A stretch of 64,000 nucleotides of DNA from Peptostreptococcaceae bacterium (GCA_902363255.1 CABIZO010000002.1:1-64000), one strand, 5' to 3'. Shown: positions 54,140 to 63,830, counted from the stretch's first letter. Numbers and translations are program-made. The notes: generated by a model from the sequence alone, not told the origin.

Positions 54140-54907
54140 TTATTTAAACTCATAATTAGTAGAAGCAATTTTTAACATATCAGGAATAGTTAAATTAGTT
54201 TCTACATAAGGTTTTATCTTATTATAAATTTCAAAATATTTGCTAAAACCTAAATCCTTCACATTTTTAACTAAAGAAAGAATAGCTTCTTTTTGTTTAG
54301 TAGTATCTTTAGCTACAGCACTAATATAAGCCATTGCTTGGTATTCGTTTATATTTTGTTCACCAGGTGAAGTTATCAATTTCATCTCGCCTTTGGAACT
54401 ATCTTGGAATTCAGCATAAAACTTTGGAATTAGGTTATTAATAATCTTCATGTCTTCAGATTTTATATTTACAGAAACATCACCTAAAACTGAAATTACG
54501 TTCATTAATTCAGATGTATCAACTTGCAAAAATTTATCTAAGTTCATATTTACAGTTTTCTCAACATTATTTAGCAAATTTTCCATATTACTTCTATCAA
54601 AATATCCAGTGTTTGTAACAGGTGTAAATTGAATATTTTTATTTGAAGTATCTACAGATGCTACTACCATAGAGTCGGATTTATTATCTAAAAGTAGTAT
54701 ATTTGTAGTATCTTTTGAAACTTCATCTTTAGATGAACTTTCATTTGAGTTATTATTAGTAATATCCTCATTTACCTCTGTGGAAGAAGGTAAGCTATTG
54801 GATTTTTTCTGTGAAAATAAATCTGCATAAGCTACAATTCCTATTATTATAAAAATTAAACTCATTGATATAATGATAAATTTTATCTTTTTAAAAAGTT
54901 TTGACAA
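54140..54907 (-). CDS. Degenerate LCP-like protein lacking catalytic arginines
   Basis: A 255-residue protein with one N-terminal helix (about residues 8-27), a Ser/Asn-rich linker and an LCP-like domain. Landmarks align with the neighbour: NILLLDNKSDSMVVASVD, FLQVDTSELMNVISVLGDV and AMAYISAVAKDTTKQKEAIL. But the SLARDTYV segment has become PVTNTGYF, and the arginines of the RIRYSD..RDYRQRE segment are gone. It should therefore not act as a phosphotransferase; a binding or regulatory role, or decay, is possible. The TTG start at 54907 has AGAGGAGG upstream. Confidence 0.75.
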   Translation of the reverse strand: MSKLFKKIKFIIISMSLIFIIIGIVAYADLFSQKKSNSLPSSTEVNEDITNNNSNESSSKDEVSKDTTNILLLDNKSDSMVVASVDTSNKNIQFTPVTNTGYFDRSNMENLLNNVEKTVNMNLDKFLQVDTSELMNVISVLGDVSVNIKSEDMKIINNLIPKFYAEFQDSSKGEMKLITSPGEQNINEYQAMAYISAVAKDTTKQKEAILSLVKNVKDLGFSKYFEIYNKIKPYVETNLTIPDMLKIASTNYEFK

Positions 54908-55006
54908 GGCAATTTCCTCCTCTTACAAATAGTTGTAATATGATTATGGGAAAAAATCTCAAATTATATAACACTTTTTAGATATTTATTTGATTAAGAT
55001 CCTTGC

Positions 55007-55043
55007 CTGAAGTGGTAGCGAATACATCTCATTGATGATATGG
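55007..55043 (+). repeat. Intergenic element, copy A
   Basis: 37 bases from CTGAAGTGGTAGCGA to TTGATGATATGG. It matches the copy at 63320 at 29 of 37 positions with no gaps, including the first 8 and an 11-base 3' block. It lies in the leader of the AbgT-type gene, 226 bases before its start. GAGCG and CGCTC (55043-55066) can form a hairpin right after it. Confidence 0.6.
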
Positions 55044-55184
55044 AGCGTTTTAGCTACACGTCGCTCTTCTTTAAGCGTACTTATGCTAACAATTAAACTT
55101 TCGATTAAAAATAATATTGTTAATGTTAAATAATAAAAACTTTACGTAAAAAATAAAAAATGTATAAATTTGTATAAAAATATA

Positions 55185-55213
55185 TTGACTTCAAAAAGGA
55201 AAACGGTTATTTT
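55185..55213 (+). promoter_or_regulatory. Promoter candidate for the AbgT operon
   Basis: TTGACT (55185-55190), 17-base spacer, TATTTT (55208-55213), about 56 bases before the start codon. The -10 is moderate. Confidence 0.5.
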
Positions 55214-55268
55214 ATATTTAAGGACAAGTTATGGACATGACAAAAAACAATTATAAAGGAGTTTGATT

Positions 55269-56834
55269 ATGGAAGCAAATTTAAAATCACCACAAGTAAA
55301 AGAACAAAAAGATAGTTTTTTTAACAGATTTCTAAACAAAATTGAAGTTATGGGAAATAAACTACCTGATCCAGTTACAATATTCTTAGGATTCAGTATA
55401 GTAGTTTTAATAGCTTCAAGTATAATTGCAAATACTGGAAATGGATTATCAGTTGTTCATCCAGGAACAGGAGAAACTATAGCAGTAGTAAACTTACTTA
55501 GCAAAGAACAATTACAATTAATATTAACAAGTGTAGTATCTAACTTCCAAGGATTCGCACCACTTGGATTAGTTTTAGTAGTTATGATAGGTGCAGGTAT
55601 GTGTGATAAAGTTGGACTTATGGAAGCAGCTATAAAAGGTTGTGCTAGTAAAATATCTGGAAAATCAGTTACTTTAGTAGTTATGATATTAGGTATGCTT
55701 GCTAACCTTGCATCAGATGCAGGTACTATATTATTACCACCACTTGCTGCAATAGCATTCTTAGGGGTTGGTAGACATCCGCTTATAGGACTTTTCGCAG
55801 GATATGCAGCAGTTACTTTAGGATTCTCAGCAAACGTTATAATAAGTGTTGTAGATGTATTAGTGGCAAGTTTCACTATACCAGCAGCTCAAATGATGGA
55901 TCCAAACTATGCTGGAAACGCAACAATGAACTTATACTTTATGATAGCTTCAACATTTGTATTAGCAATATTAGGGACAATAATAACTGAAAAATTTATA
56001 GCACCAAGATTTGGAGAGTATAAAGGAGAAGCATCTTTAGATGTAAACTCAGACTTAACAAAAGAACAAAGAAAAGGTTTAAAATTAGCAGGACTTAGCT
56101 TATTAGCATGTGTAGCAGTTTTAGTGGCATTATCAATAGGTGGAACTAATTCATTCTTAGCAGACCCTGAAACAGGAGATTTATTATCTAACAATGCACC
56201 ATTTATGAAGGGTATGGTTCCAATAATGGCTTTATTATTCTTCATACCAGGTATAGTTTATGGTAAAGTTACTGGACTTATAAAAAATGATAAAGATATA
56301 GTTGCTTTAATGGGTAAATCTATGGCTGACATGGGAAGTTACATAATACTTGCTTTTGCAGCTTCTCAATTCTTAAAATTATTTGAACTTAGTAACCTAG
56401 GAATAGTTTTATCAGTAAAAGGTGCTGAATTCTTACAAAATGCAAATATAAGTGGAGTACCACTAATAATAGGATTCATAATACTATGTTGTATAATTAA
56501 CTTATTTATAGGTAGTGCATCAGCAAAATGGGCTATAATGGCTCCAATATTTGTACCAATGTTTATGATGTTAGGATATTCTCCTGCATTAACACAAATG
56601 GCATTCAGAATAGGTGATGGTATAACTAACCCAATATCTCCATTATTTGCATACTTCCCAGTTGTATTAGCCTTTGCAAGAAAGTACGACAAAAATGCAG
56701 GTATGGGTACAATAATGTCAAACATGATACCGTTCTCTCTAAGTTTCTTAGTAGTTTGGTCAGTATTATTAGCAATATTCATGATGTTTGGATTACCACT
56801 TGGACCAGGGGCATTACCTACATACACAATGTAA
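55269..56834 (+). CDS. abgT: AbgT-family transporter (p-aminobenzoyl-glutamate or related)
   Basis: A 521-residue membrane protein with about 11-13 helices, matching AbgT: NRFLNKIEVMGNKLPDPVTI at the start, MIGAGMCDKVGLMEAAIKG, the hairpin-loop region SDAGTILLPPLAAIAF and GSASAKWAIMAPIFVPM, and the C-terminal RIGDGITNPISPLFAYFP. Family members import p-aminobenzoyl-glutamate or export antifolates. Two M20 peptidase genes follow, which supports uptake and cleavage of an amidated substrate. RBS AAAGGAG. A TTG at 55263 is a less likely start. Confidence 0.92.
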   Translation: MEANLKSPQVKEQKDSFFNRFLNKIEVMGNKLPDPVTIFLGFSIVVLIASSIIANTGNGLSVVHPGTGETIAVVNLLSKEQLQLILTSVVSNFQGFAPLGLVLVVMIGAGMCDKVGLMEAAIKGCASKISGKSVTLVVMILGMLANLASDAGTILLPPLAAIAFLGVGRHPLIGLFAGYAAVTLGFSANVIISVVDVLVASFTIPAAQMMDPNYAGNATMNLYFMIASTFVLAILGTIITEKFIAPRFGEYKGEASLDVNSDLTKEQRKGLKLAGLSLLACVAVLVALSIGGTNSFLADPETGDLLSNNAPFMKGMVPIMALLFFIPGIVYGKVTGLIKNDKDIVALMGKSMADMGSYIILAFAASQFLKLFELSNLGIVLSVKGAEFLQNANISGVPLIIGFIILCCIINLFIGSASAKWAIMAPIFVPMFMMLGYSPALTQMAFRIGDGITNPISPLFAYFPVVLAFARKYDKNAGMGTIMSNMIPFSLSFLVVWSVLLAIFMMFGLPLGPGALPTYTM

Positions 56835-56934
56835 TTTTTAAGAAATTTATAGAAAAGGGCTGTGCATATATCACATGCCCTTGTTTTTAAATAGATATGA
56901 ATTAGGCAAATTATCAAATGGGGGAGATTGTATT

Positions 56935-58041
56935 ATGTTAAATAAAGATAGATTAATTAACAATTTTATAGAAATGGTTAAAGTAGATAGTCCTTCTTGT
57001 AAAGAGTTAGAAATGGCTAAATTCCTTGTAAACTACCTTAATGAAAGAGGAATAGAAGCTAAGATAGACGATGCAGGAGAAGGATTTGGTGGAAATACAG
57101 GAAATGTAATAGCTCATATAAAAGGACAAGATAGCGAAAATCCTATATGTTTTGCTGCTCACATGGACCAAGTTATGCCATGTTTAGGAGTAAAGCCTAT
57201 TATAGATGGAAATTTAATAAAAACTGATGGAACTACTACTTTAGGTGCAGATGATAAAGCTGGAATAGCAGCAATATTAGAAGCACTAGAGTGTGTATTA
57301 GAAGATAAAGTTCCTCACAGAGATATATACTTATTATTCACAGCATGTGAAGAATCAGGATTAAATGGAGCGAAAAACTTTAAATCAGAAAATTTACCAT
57401 GTAAAGATGTGGTAATATTAGATGCAGGTGGAGCAACAGGTGTAATAGCTTACAAAGCTCCAGCACAAGAAACTATAAAAGTTACTTTCCATGGTAAAAA
57501 AGCCCATGCAGGTATAGAGCCAGAAAAGGGTATAAATGCCATAGTAGTTGCATCTCATGCCATAAGCAATATGCATATAGGTAGACTTGATGAACTTACT
57601 ACTTCAAACATAGGTAGAATAGAAGGTGGAGGAGCTACAAACATAGTTACAGATGAAGTTACTTTCACTGCAGAAATAAGATCTCACGTGCCAGAAAGAT
57701 TAGCAGAAGAAATAGAACATATGAAAAAATGTTGTGTGGATGCAGCAGAAAAATTCAATGCAACTTGCGATTTTATAAATGAAAATGCATATCCAAGTTT
57801 TGAGTTAAGCAAGGATAGTTATGTATTTAAATTAAGTGAAGAAGCAATAAGAAAAGTAGGTATAGAACCAAATCCTATGATAATAGGTGGAGGAAGTGAT
57901 GCCAACATTATAGCAAACTTAGGATATAGATGTGCCATATTAAGTGTTGGAATGTATGAAGTTCATACAGTAAATGAATATGTAAATACAGATGAGATGT
58001 ATCAAGCTGCACAAATGGTATATCATATGATGGCTTTATAG
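56935..58041 (+). CDS. M20-family peptidase (PepT-like)
   Basis: A 368-residue zinc peptidase of the peptidase T-like group: FAAHMDQVMP (His-x-Asp), LGADDKAGIAAIL, FTACEESGLNGA (Glu pair), FHGKKAHAGIEPEKG (dimerisation/lid His) and the C-terminal YEVHTVNEYV His. It should remove an amino acid from a small peptide in the cytosol. The start at 56935 follows GGGGGAG; the frame opens earlier, at 56875. It lies between the AbgT transporter and an amidohydrolase of the same superfamily. Confidence 0.88.
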   Translation: MLNKDRLINNFIEMVKVDSPSCKELEMAKFLVNYLNERGIEAKIDDAGEGFGGNTGNVIAHIKGQDSENPICFAAHMDQVMPCLGVKPIIDGNLIKTDGTTTLGADDKAGIAAILEALECVLEDKVPHRDIYLLFTACEESGLNGAKNFKSENLPCKDVVILDAGGATGVIAYKAPAQETIKVTFHGKKAHAGIEPEKGINAIVVASHAISNMHIGRLDELTTSNIGRIEGGGATNIVTDEVTFTAEIRSHVPERLAEEIEHMKKCCVDAAEKFNATCDFINENAYPSFELSKDSYVFKLSEEAIRKVGIEPNPMIIGGGSDANIIANLGYRCAILSVGMYEVHTVNEYVNTDEMYQAAQMVYHMMAL

Positions 58042-58056
58042 TTTTGGAGGAATACA

Positions 58057-59391
58057 ATGAACATAAATGAATTAAAACAACTTTGTTTAGACGAAATAGA
58101 CAAAAATAAAGATAAGATAATAGAAGCTGGAAGAAAGATTTATTCTACTCCAGAGCTTGGTTTTAAAGAAGTTGAATCTACAAAAACTGCAGGAGAATTT
58201 TTCAAAAGTCTAGGCGTAGATATTAAAGAAAATATAGCAGTAACAGGATGTATGACTTCTTTAAATAAAGATAAAAATGGTCCTAAAATAGCTGTTATGG
58301 GAGAGTTAGACTCAGTAATGTGTCCTGAGCATAAAGATGCCAATGAATTAGGAAACATGCACTGTTGTGGTCATAATATTCAAGTGGCAGGAATGTTAGG
58401 ATGTGCTTTAGGTATTGTAAACTCAGGTGTTTTAGAACATTTAGATGGTCAAATAGATTTTATGGCAGTTCCAGCAGAAGAATGTATAGATTTAGAGTTT
58501 AGAAAAGGACTGCAAGAAAGAAATGAAATAAAATATGTAGGTGGAAAACAAGAACTTCTATATAGAGGATATTTTGATAATGTGGACATGGCAATGATGT
58601 TCCATGCTCAAAACTTTGAAGATAATAAAAACTGTATAATAAAATCATATACAAATGGTTTTATTGCGAAAACGGCAACTTTTATAGGCAAGTCTGCTCA
58701 TGCAGGTATTTCTCCTAACTTAGGAGTAAATGCTTTAAAAATGGCAACACTTGCAACAAATAATATAGATGCTCAAAGAGAAACTTTTAAAGATGAAGAT
58801 AAAGTAAGAATAAGCTCTATAGTAACTCGTGGTGGAGACGTGGTAAATGTTGTACCATCAAAATCAACTATGGAGTTTATGGTTAGAGCAGCTACAGTAG
58901 AAGCTATGATGGATGCCAATGAAAAAGTAAATAGATCTTTACACGCAGCAGCTTTAGCTCTTGGTGGTAAAGTTATAATAGAAGATTCCATAGGATTTTT
59001 ACCATTAGACTCTGACAACACTATGGACTCAGTTTTCAAAAAGAATTTCATAGAACTAATGGGTGGAGATGATAGCACAATAACAGATGTTGTCGTAACT
59101 GCTGGTTCTACTGATTTTGGTGATTTATCACAATTAATGCCAGTTGTTCATCCATGGATAGGTGGTGTAAGTGGAGCTCTTCACACTCAGGATTATAAGA
59201 TGGATGATGAAGAATTAGCTTATATAATTCCAGCTAAAGCAATGGCAATGACATTAATAGATTTACTTTATGATGATGCCAAAACAGCAAAACATATAAT
59301 TGAATGTTTTGACCCAAAATTCACAAAGGATAGTTATCTAGACTTTATGGAACAAAATACGAATACTTATACTTTTGATTATATGAATTAA
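58057..59391 (+). CDS. M20-family amidohydrolase (AbgB-like)
   Basis: A 444-residue protein of the aminobenzoyl-glutamate/aminoacylase type amidohydrolases: FKEVESTKTAGEFF, GELDSVMCPEH, NMHCCGHNIQVAGML, PAEECIDLEFRKG (Glu pair), FIGKSAHAGISP and a C-terminal SGALHTQDYK. With the adjacent AbgT transporter this resembles an abg-like salvage route for p-aminobenzoyl-glutamate, giving p-aminobenzoate for folate. RBS TTGGAGG lies 6 bases upstream. A strong terminator follows. Confidence 0.88.
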   Translation: MNINELKQLCLDEIDKNKDKIIEAGRKIYSTPELGFKEVESTKTAGEFFKSLGVDIKENIAVTGCMTSLNKDKNGPKIAVMGELDSVMCPEHKDANELGNMHCCGHNIQVAGMLGCALGIVNSGVLEHLDGQIDFMAVPAEECIDLEFRKGLQERNEIKYVGGKQELLYRGYFDNVDMAMMFHAQNFEDNKNCIIKSYTNGFIAKTATFIGKSAHAGISPNLGVNALKMATLATNNIDAQRETFKDEDKVRISSIVTRGGDVVNVVPSKSTMEFMVRAATVEAMMDANEKVNRSLHAAALALGGKVIIEDSIGFLPLDSDNTMDSVFKKNFIELMGGDDSTITDVVVTAGSTDFGDLSQLMPVVHPWIGGVSGALHTQDYKMDDEELAYIIPAKAMAMTLIDLLYDDAKTAKHIIECFDPKFTKDSYLDFMEQNTNTYTFDYMN

Positions 59392-59416
59392 TTACCCTAT
59401 AAATTTTTTCAAAAGA

Positions 59417-59454
59417 AGCTGTAAAGTTTAACTAAACTTTACAGCCTTTTTTTC
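59417..59454. terminator. Bidirectional terminator between the abg-like operon and its regulator
   Basis: GCTGTAAAGTTTA (59418-59430) pairs with TAAACTTTACAGC (59432-59444) and T7 follows. Genes converge here. Confidence 0.92.
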
Positions 59455-59488
59455 TTACTAGGAAGTTATGATACGCTTACGCCTGTTG

Positions 59489-60775
59489 CTAAAATAAAAT
59501 CTCCGTAAGATTTTTAGGTCTTCCTTTTCCGTTGCTAGTTTCTTTGGCTATAACTCGTCCTAAGTCACAGGATACTATTTTTTGGAGAATCCTTCTAGCA
59601 CTTCTTTCACTTAAATCTAGTAAATCAGCAAGTTCTTTTGAATCGTAAACATTACTTTTTCTAGTTTCATTTAAAGCCATGATTTTAACAATAGATTCAC
59701 AACTAAGCCCTGTACTTTCAGCAATTTGTATTAATTTTTCATCTGAAACTTTAAGTGAGTAGTTTAACGCACCCTCACCATCTAAAGGACCAATCATGTT
59801 ATCATCTTCGTCTACCATATATATATGAGACGATTTTGAATCTATTGATTTTATCAAAGCCTTTCTAGCATTTGTTTCAGCTTGATATGAAGTTGTACCT
59901 ATTCCAAGTCCTATGTTTAGAGAAAAACCAATATGTTTTATATCCTTTGATAATTCTAATAATTTATTGTAATTTTCATTATCACAGATAGCACCTTTAT
60001 TGGCAAATATTATATATTCATTTCGTCCAAAAGGGAATAATGAGCCTTGTATGCTTCTAACATAATTAATAATAAATTTGTCCATATCTGATTTTTTTAT
60101 CATATTAGAATAGTAGTACTCTATATCGTTTTTATTATCTGCAAAACTTAAGATTTCCACAGCTATTTGAGAGTACTGGGCTTTATTTAAAGCATACTTA
60201 CTTTTTAATTGTTTGTAGGCAACTTTAATTAAAGGGATAGTAGGTTCTAATCTATATACAGGATATCCTTCTTTTTTTAGTTCACTATAAACATCACTAA
60301 AACCAGTTATCATAACATCAGTTTTACCTTCATTATATAAATCCTTATGCCACTGAATAGCTTGATTTTCATTTGTTTGCTTACTAAAAGGGTTGCTGTA
60401 TAAGTTAGTAGGTTCAATTGCAAAATCTTTTATAATATCTTCTAATACTTCGTTTTCTATAACGTCTATACTTATTTTGTCAAAGTTAGCGTTATCTAGT
60501 TTTATCTCCCATAAAGCTTTTACAATACTAGTACCGCCTCTAGATACAAAATCATAAGGCTTTTGAATGTCATAATGATCTTTTACATATTCACTTACAG
60601 CACATCCTGTAAATAAAATAGCATCACATTCATTTTCACAATCAGCTATTACTTCTAATGTATCTTCAACTTTTTCTCTAATATATATTTTAATTTCCAT
60701 TTGGGGATCGATCTCTTTTAAGCAGTCTTTTATTTTCGTGCTAGAAAATAAAGGACCAATTATTCCTATTATCAT
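59489..60775 (-). CDS. Transcriptional regulator with C-terminal helix-turn-helix
   Basis: A 428-residue cytosolic protein. The N-terminal part (GIIGPLFSSTKIKDCLKEI, ILFTGCAVSEYVKD) looks like a ligand-sensing domain of periplasmic-binding-like fold. A middle part has LNIGLGIGTTSYQAETNARK, the pattern of the GGDEF-like region in CdaR-type regulators. The C-terminal part KELADLLDLSERSARRILQK is a winged helix-turn-helix. The start is ATG 60775, with AGGAG upstream; GTG 60784 overlaps that site. Convergent position beside the AbgT/M20 operon makes that operon a likely target. Confidence 0.75.
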   Translation of the reverse strand: MIIGIIGPLFSSTKIKDCLKEIDPQMEIKIYIREKVEDTLEVIADCENECDAILFTGCAVSEYVKDHYDIQKPYDFVSRGGTSIVKALWEIKLDNANFDKISIDVIENEVLEDIIKDFAIEPTNLYSNPFSKQTNENQAIQWHKDLYNEGKTDVMITGFSDVYSELKKEGYPVYRLEPTIPLIKVAYKQLKSKYALNKAQYSQIAVEILSFADNKNDIEYYYSNMIKKSDMDKFIINYVRSIQGSLFPFGRNEYIIFANKGAICDNENYNKLLELSKDIKHIGFSLNIGLGIGTTSYQAETNARKALIKSIDSKSSHIYMVDEDDNMIGPLDGEGALNYSLKVSDEKLIQIAESTGLSCESIVKIMALNETRKSNVYDSKELADLLDLSERSARRILQKIVSCDLGRVIAKETSNGKGRPKNLTEILF

Positions 60776-60935
60776 TGATTTCACTCCTAATAATCATTTA
60801 AGTCCATATATTATTTTACCATATATTGAAAACTATTAAACTTATTGTTTAAAGGATTTTTAGATGAATTATAGAATAGTTTAGAATGGAGTTTTACTAT
60901 GAACTTTGAAAATACATTGTCGAGGGAGAGAGTTA

Positions 60936-63296
60936 ATGAAAAAGTTTAATAAAGTAATAAGTTTATTTTTATCTAGTCTTTTGATTATTAATTTTATATG
61001 GGCAGGGAATTTAAATGTTTTTGCCCAAAACTCATTTAAAGAATCTAACCCAAAAGTTCTTTCAATAGGACAAGGAGAAGATGAAATTCAAGTTGTAGAA
61101 GAATCTGACGGAAAAATAGCCAATCCTTTGTATCAAGATGCGAATATAAAAACATATTCACAAAAACCTACAGCAAAAGCTTATACAACTAATGTTTTTT
61201 CAACAAAGAAAGATGCGGCAAATTATTTAAAAAGAGAAATGGTAAAGAGAAGTGGTACTATCGAATTTACTATAAAAATAAAAAATTATAGTGATTTATA
61301 TAAAGATTTATTTGCTATGGCAGTAAAAGATGATGCAAATGCTGATTCAAGTGAGGGAGATTATCTTTTTAGACACTGGGACTCATTTTATGTTGATTGG
61401 GATGAAAGTAAATCAAATGAAACTAAATTTATTTTTAATATGGTATATCTTTCTACTTATAAACAAGAGCAACGTGTTGACTATGAAGTGGAAAAAGTTT
61501 TAGATGAACTAGATGTTTACAATGCAGATACATACACGAAAACTAAAGCAGTTCATGATTTTATAACAGAAAATATAGTATATGATTATGATTTGAAAAA
61601 ATTCTCTGCTTATGATGGTATTGTATCAAAAAAAGTAGTTTGCAATGGATATGCAGCTCTTACTTATAAAATGATGAAAGATTTAGGTGTAGGAGTTAGA
61701 TGTATTACAGGTTATGCAGGCCAAGATTATCATGCGTGGAATATAGGGAAAATAGGTACAAAATGGTATAACATAGATAATACTTGGGATGCAACTGATG
61801 GTAGTGATTATGATTATGTCTATTATAATTATTTCCTAAGAAATAATGCTGAATTTCCAAATCACAAAAGAGACTCACAATTTAACACAAAAGAATTTAA
61901 TAGTAATTATCCCATGTCAAAAACTTCTTACAGTAAAGTTGATTATAACTACGAAAAATTTTCATTGAATAAACGACAAAAAACTATAGGTATAGGAAAA
62001 AGTTTTGAACTATATGGAATGCAATTAGCTTACGATGATAAGATAGAATCTTTTAGTAGTAGTAATGAAAATGTGGCAAAGGTAGATTCAAAAGGAAAGG
62101 TAACAGGAATAAATCTAGGGCATACGATAATAACGGCAAAAACTAAAAAAGGTGAAACAGCAATTTGTAATGTAAAAGTAAGATATGATCTAAGTAGCTG
62201 TAAAGTAACAAAGATTGGTGATGGAGAAAAATTCATTTCATATTCAAATAATTTAAAACCAAGTGTGACAGCTATATATAATAATAAGACTTTAATAGAA
62301 GGAGTAGATTATTCACTAGACTATGGAGACAATGTGACAAGTGGAAAAGGAAGTATAAATATAGTAGGAATAGGAAATTACACTGGTCAGAAAAAAGTTA
62401 CATTTAAAATATATCCAGGAAAAGTTACGCAGGTCAAAGTACTGAGCAACACTACTAATTCTTTAAAAATAAGATGGGATAAAGAATATGGAGTAACAGG
62501 ATACAAAATTTATAGAGCTACATCAAAAGATGGCAACTATGCATATATAGGTAAAGTTTCTAACAAATCTTCCAACACTTATACAGATACAAAACTACTG
62601 AGCGGCAAAACATATTACTATAAAATAAGAGCATATAAAACTGTGGGAGATGAAACTCTGTATGGAGAATATTCAAAGGTTTTTTCAGGAAAAACAAAAT
62701 ATCCATCACAAGTGAAAAATTTAAAACAAAACTCATCATACAAAACTTCAATAAAATTATCTTGGGACACAGCCAGTTATGCAAGTGGATATAGAATCTA
62801 TAGATCAACAAGCAAAGACGGTGACTACAAAAAGGTTGGGGAACTTAGTGGAAGTACAAAAACTAGCTTTACAGATAAAAAATTATCTCCAGGAAAAACA
62901 TATTATTACAAAGTAAGAGCTTATAGAAAAGTTGGTAACAGCAGAGATTACGGTTCATACTCATCAAAACTAAAAGCTAGCACAAAATGTAACTCACCGG
63001 TTATCACACTATCATCAACTTCTAATAATACAAATAACTCAATTAAAACAGGTAATGTAAAAGTTAGTTGGGAAAAAGTTACTGGAGCTTATGGATATGC
63101 AATATACAGAGCAGACAGTAAAAATGGTAGCTACAAAAGAATAAAAACTATTAAAAGTAGTTCAACTTTGAATTATGTTGATAAAAACTTGAAAAGCGGA
63201 AAGACATATTATTACAAAGTGAATGCATATAGAAGTGCTGATATAGGAAATGTATACAGCTACTATAGTACAGTTAAAAGTATAAAAGTTAAGTAG
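60936..63296 (+). CDS. Secreted transglutaminase-like protein with Ig-like and FN3 domains
   Basis: A 786-residue exported protein. Signal peptide residues 1-31 (ending NVFAQNS), then a transglutaminase-like domain about 195-300 with the Cys-His-Asp triad (KVVCNGYAALTYKMMK Cys236, YHAWNIG His266, WYNIDNTWD Asp281). A Big_2-like domain (about 345-415) and a second Ig-like domain (about 422-500) precede three fibronectin type III-like repeats (about 500-595, 600-690, 700-786), each with TYYYKIRAY-type ends. No LPXTG. RBS GAGGGAG. It may crosslink or bind wall or matrix proteins; proteolysis is an alternative for this fold. Confidence 0.85.
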   Translation: MKKFNKVISLFLSSLLIINFIWAGNLNVFAQNSFKESNPKVLSIGQGEDEIQVVEESDGKIANPLYQDANIKTYSQKPTAKAYTTNVFSTKKDAANYLKREMVKRSGTIEFTIKIKNYSDLYKDLFAMAVKDDANADSSEGDYLFRHWDSFYVDWDESKSNETKFIFNMVYLSTYKQEQRVDYEVEKVLDELDVYNADTYTKTKAVHDFITENIVYDYDLKKFSAYDGIVSKKVVCNGYAALTYKMMKDLGVGVRCITGYAGQDYHAWNIGKIGTKWYNIDNTWDATDGSDYDYVYYNYFLRNNAEFPNHKRDSQFNTKEFNSNYPMSKTSYSKVDYNYEKFSLNKRQKTIGIGKSFELYGMQLAYDDKIESFSSSNENVAKVDSKGKVTGINLGHTIITAKTKKGETAICNVKVRYDLSSCKVTKIGDGEKFISYSNNLKPSVTAIYNNKTLIEGVDYSLDYGDNVTSGKGSINIVGIGNYTGQKKVTFKIYPGKVTQVKVLSNTTNSLKIRWDKEYGVTGYKIYRATSKDGNYAYIGKVSNKSSNTYTDTKLLSGKTYYYKIRAYKTVGDETLYGEYSKVFSGKTKYPSQVKNLKQNSSYKTSIKLSWDTASYASGYRIYRSTSKDGDYKKVGELSGSTKTSFTDKKLSPGKTYYYKVRAYRKVGNSRDYGSYSSKLKASTKCNSPVITLSSTSNNTNNSIKTGNVKVSWEKVTGAYGYAIYRADSKNGSYKRIKTIKSSSTLNYVDKNLKSGKTYYYKVNAYRSADIGNVYSYYSTVKSIKVK

Positions 63297-63319
63297 CAAA
63301 TTTTGAGCAACGGATTTAT

Positions 63320-63356
63320 CTGAAGTGATAACGAGGATATATCGTTGATGATATGA
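63320..63356 (+). repeat. Intergenic element, copy B
   Basis: 37 bases from CTGAAGTGATAACGA to TTGATGATATGA, related to 55007-55043 (29 of 37 identical) and, weakly, to 3647-3683. An internal AACGA/TCGTT can pair. It lies 94 bases before the start of the small membrane protein gene. Confidence 0.6.
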
Positions 63357-63449
63357 CCGAAGGAAATTTTAATATATATTTATATAACCATATTGTTAAA
63401 ATTTCACTCCAACAAATGATATAATGTATTTGGACAAGGAGGGGAAATT

Positions 63450-63830
63450 ATGACAGGATTATATATGGATTTAATTATAGGTGTACTTGCCCTTGTTTTA
63501 GGGTATGCAACACTTAGATACAATTTGGGTCGTTACATAATTTTTGTGAATGAGAAAAAATACGATAGTAAAAAAGTAGGTAAAGTGGCAGGAACTCACA
63601 TTATGGCATATGGATTTATCTCAATCATATTATTGGTTGCTAGATATTTTACTGCGGGAAACAAGGTGGGAGACGCACTAAACAAAGCAAGCATAGCAGT
63701 CTTATTTATTATCGGAGCTCTTATGTATTACAATATACGTAAATCATGTAAAATTGAGAAAAAAGAAGAGCCACAAGCAAAAGGCATGAATAAAAAGAAA
63801 AAGAAGAAGAAAAAAAAGAAAAGAAAATAA
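63450..63830 (+). CDS. Small membrane protein with polylysine tail
   Basis: A 126-residue protein with three likely membrane helices (LIIGVLALVLGYATLRY, IMAYGFISIILLVARYF, ASIAVLFIIGALMYYN) and a strongly basic C-terminal tail of about 12 lysines/arginines after KKEEPQAKGMNK. It resembles DUF3784-like small membrane proteins in layout, but I am not sure of the family. RBS GGAGGGG. The lysine tail lies within a purine-only tandem repeat that continues past the stop codon, so its length may vary. Confidence 0.65.
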   Translation: MTGLYMDLIIGVLALVLGYATLRYNLGRYIIFVNEKKYDSKKVGKVAGTHIMAYGFISIILLVARYFTAGNKVGDALNKASIAVLFIIGALMYYNIRKSCKIEKKEEPQAKGMNKKKKKKKKKKRK

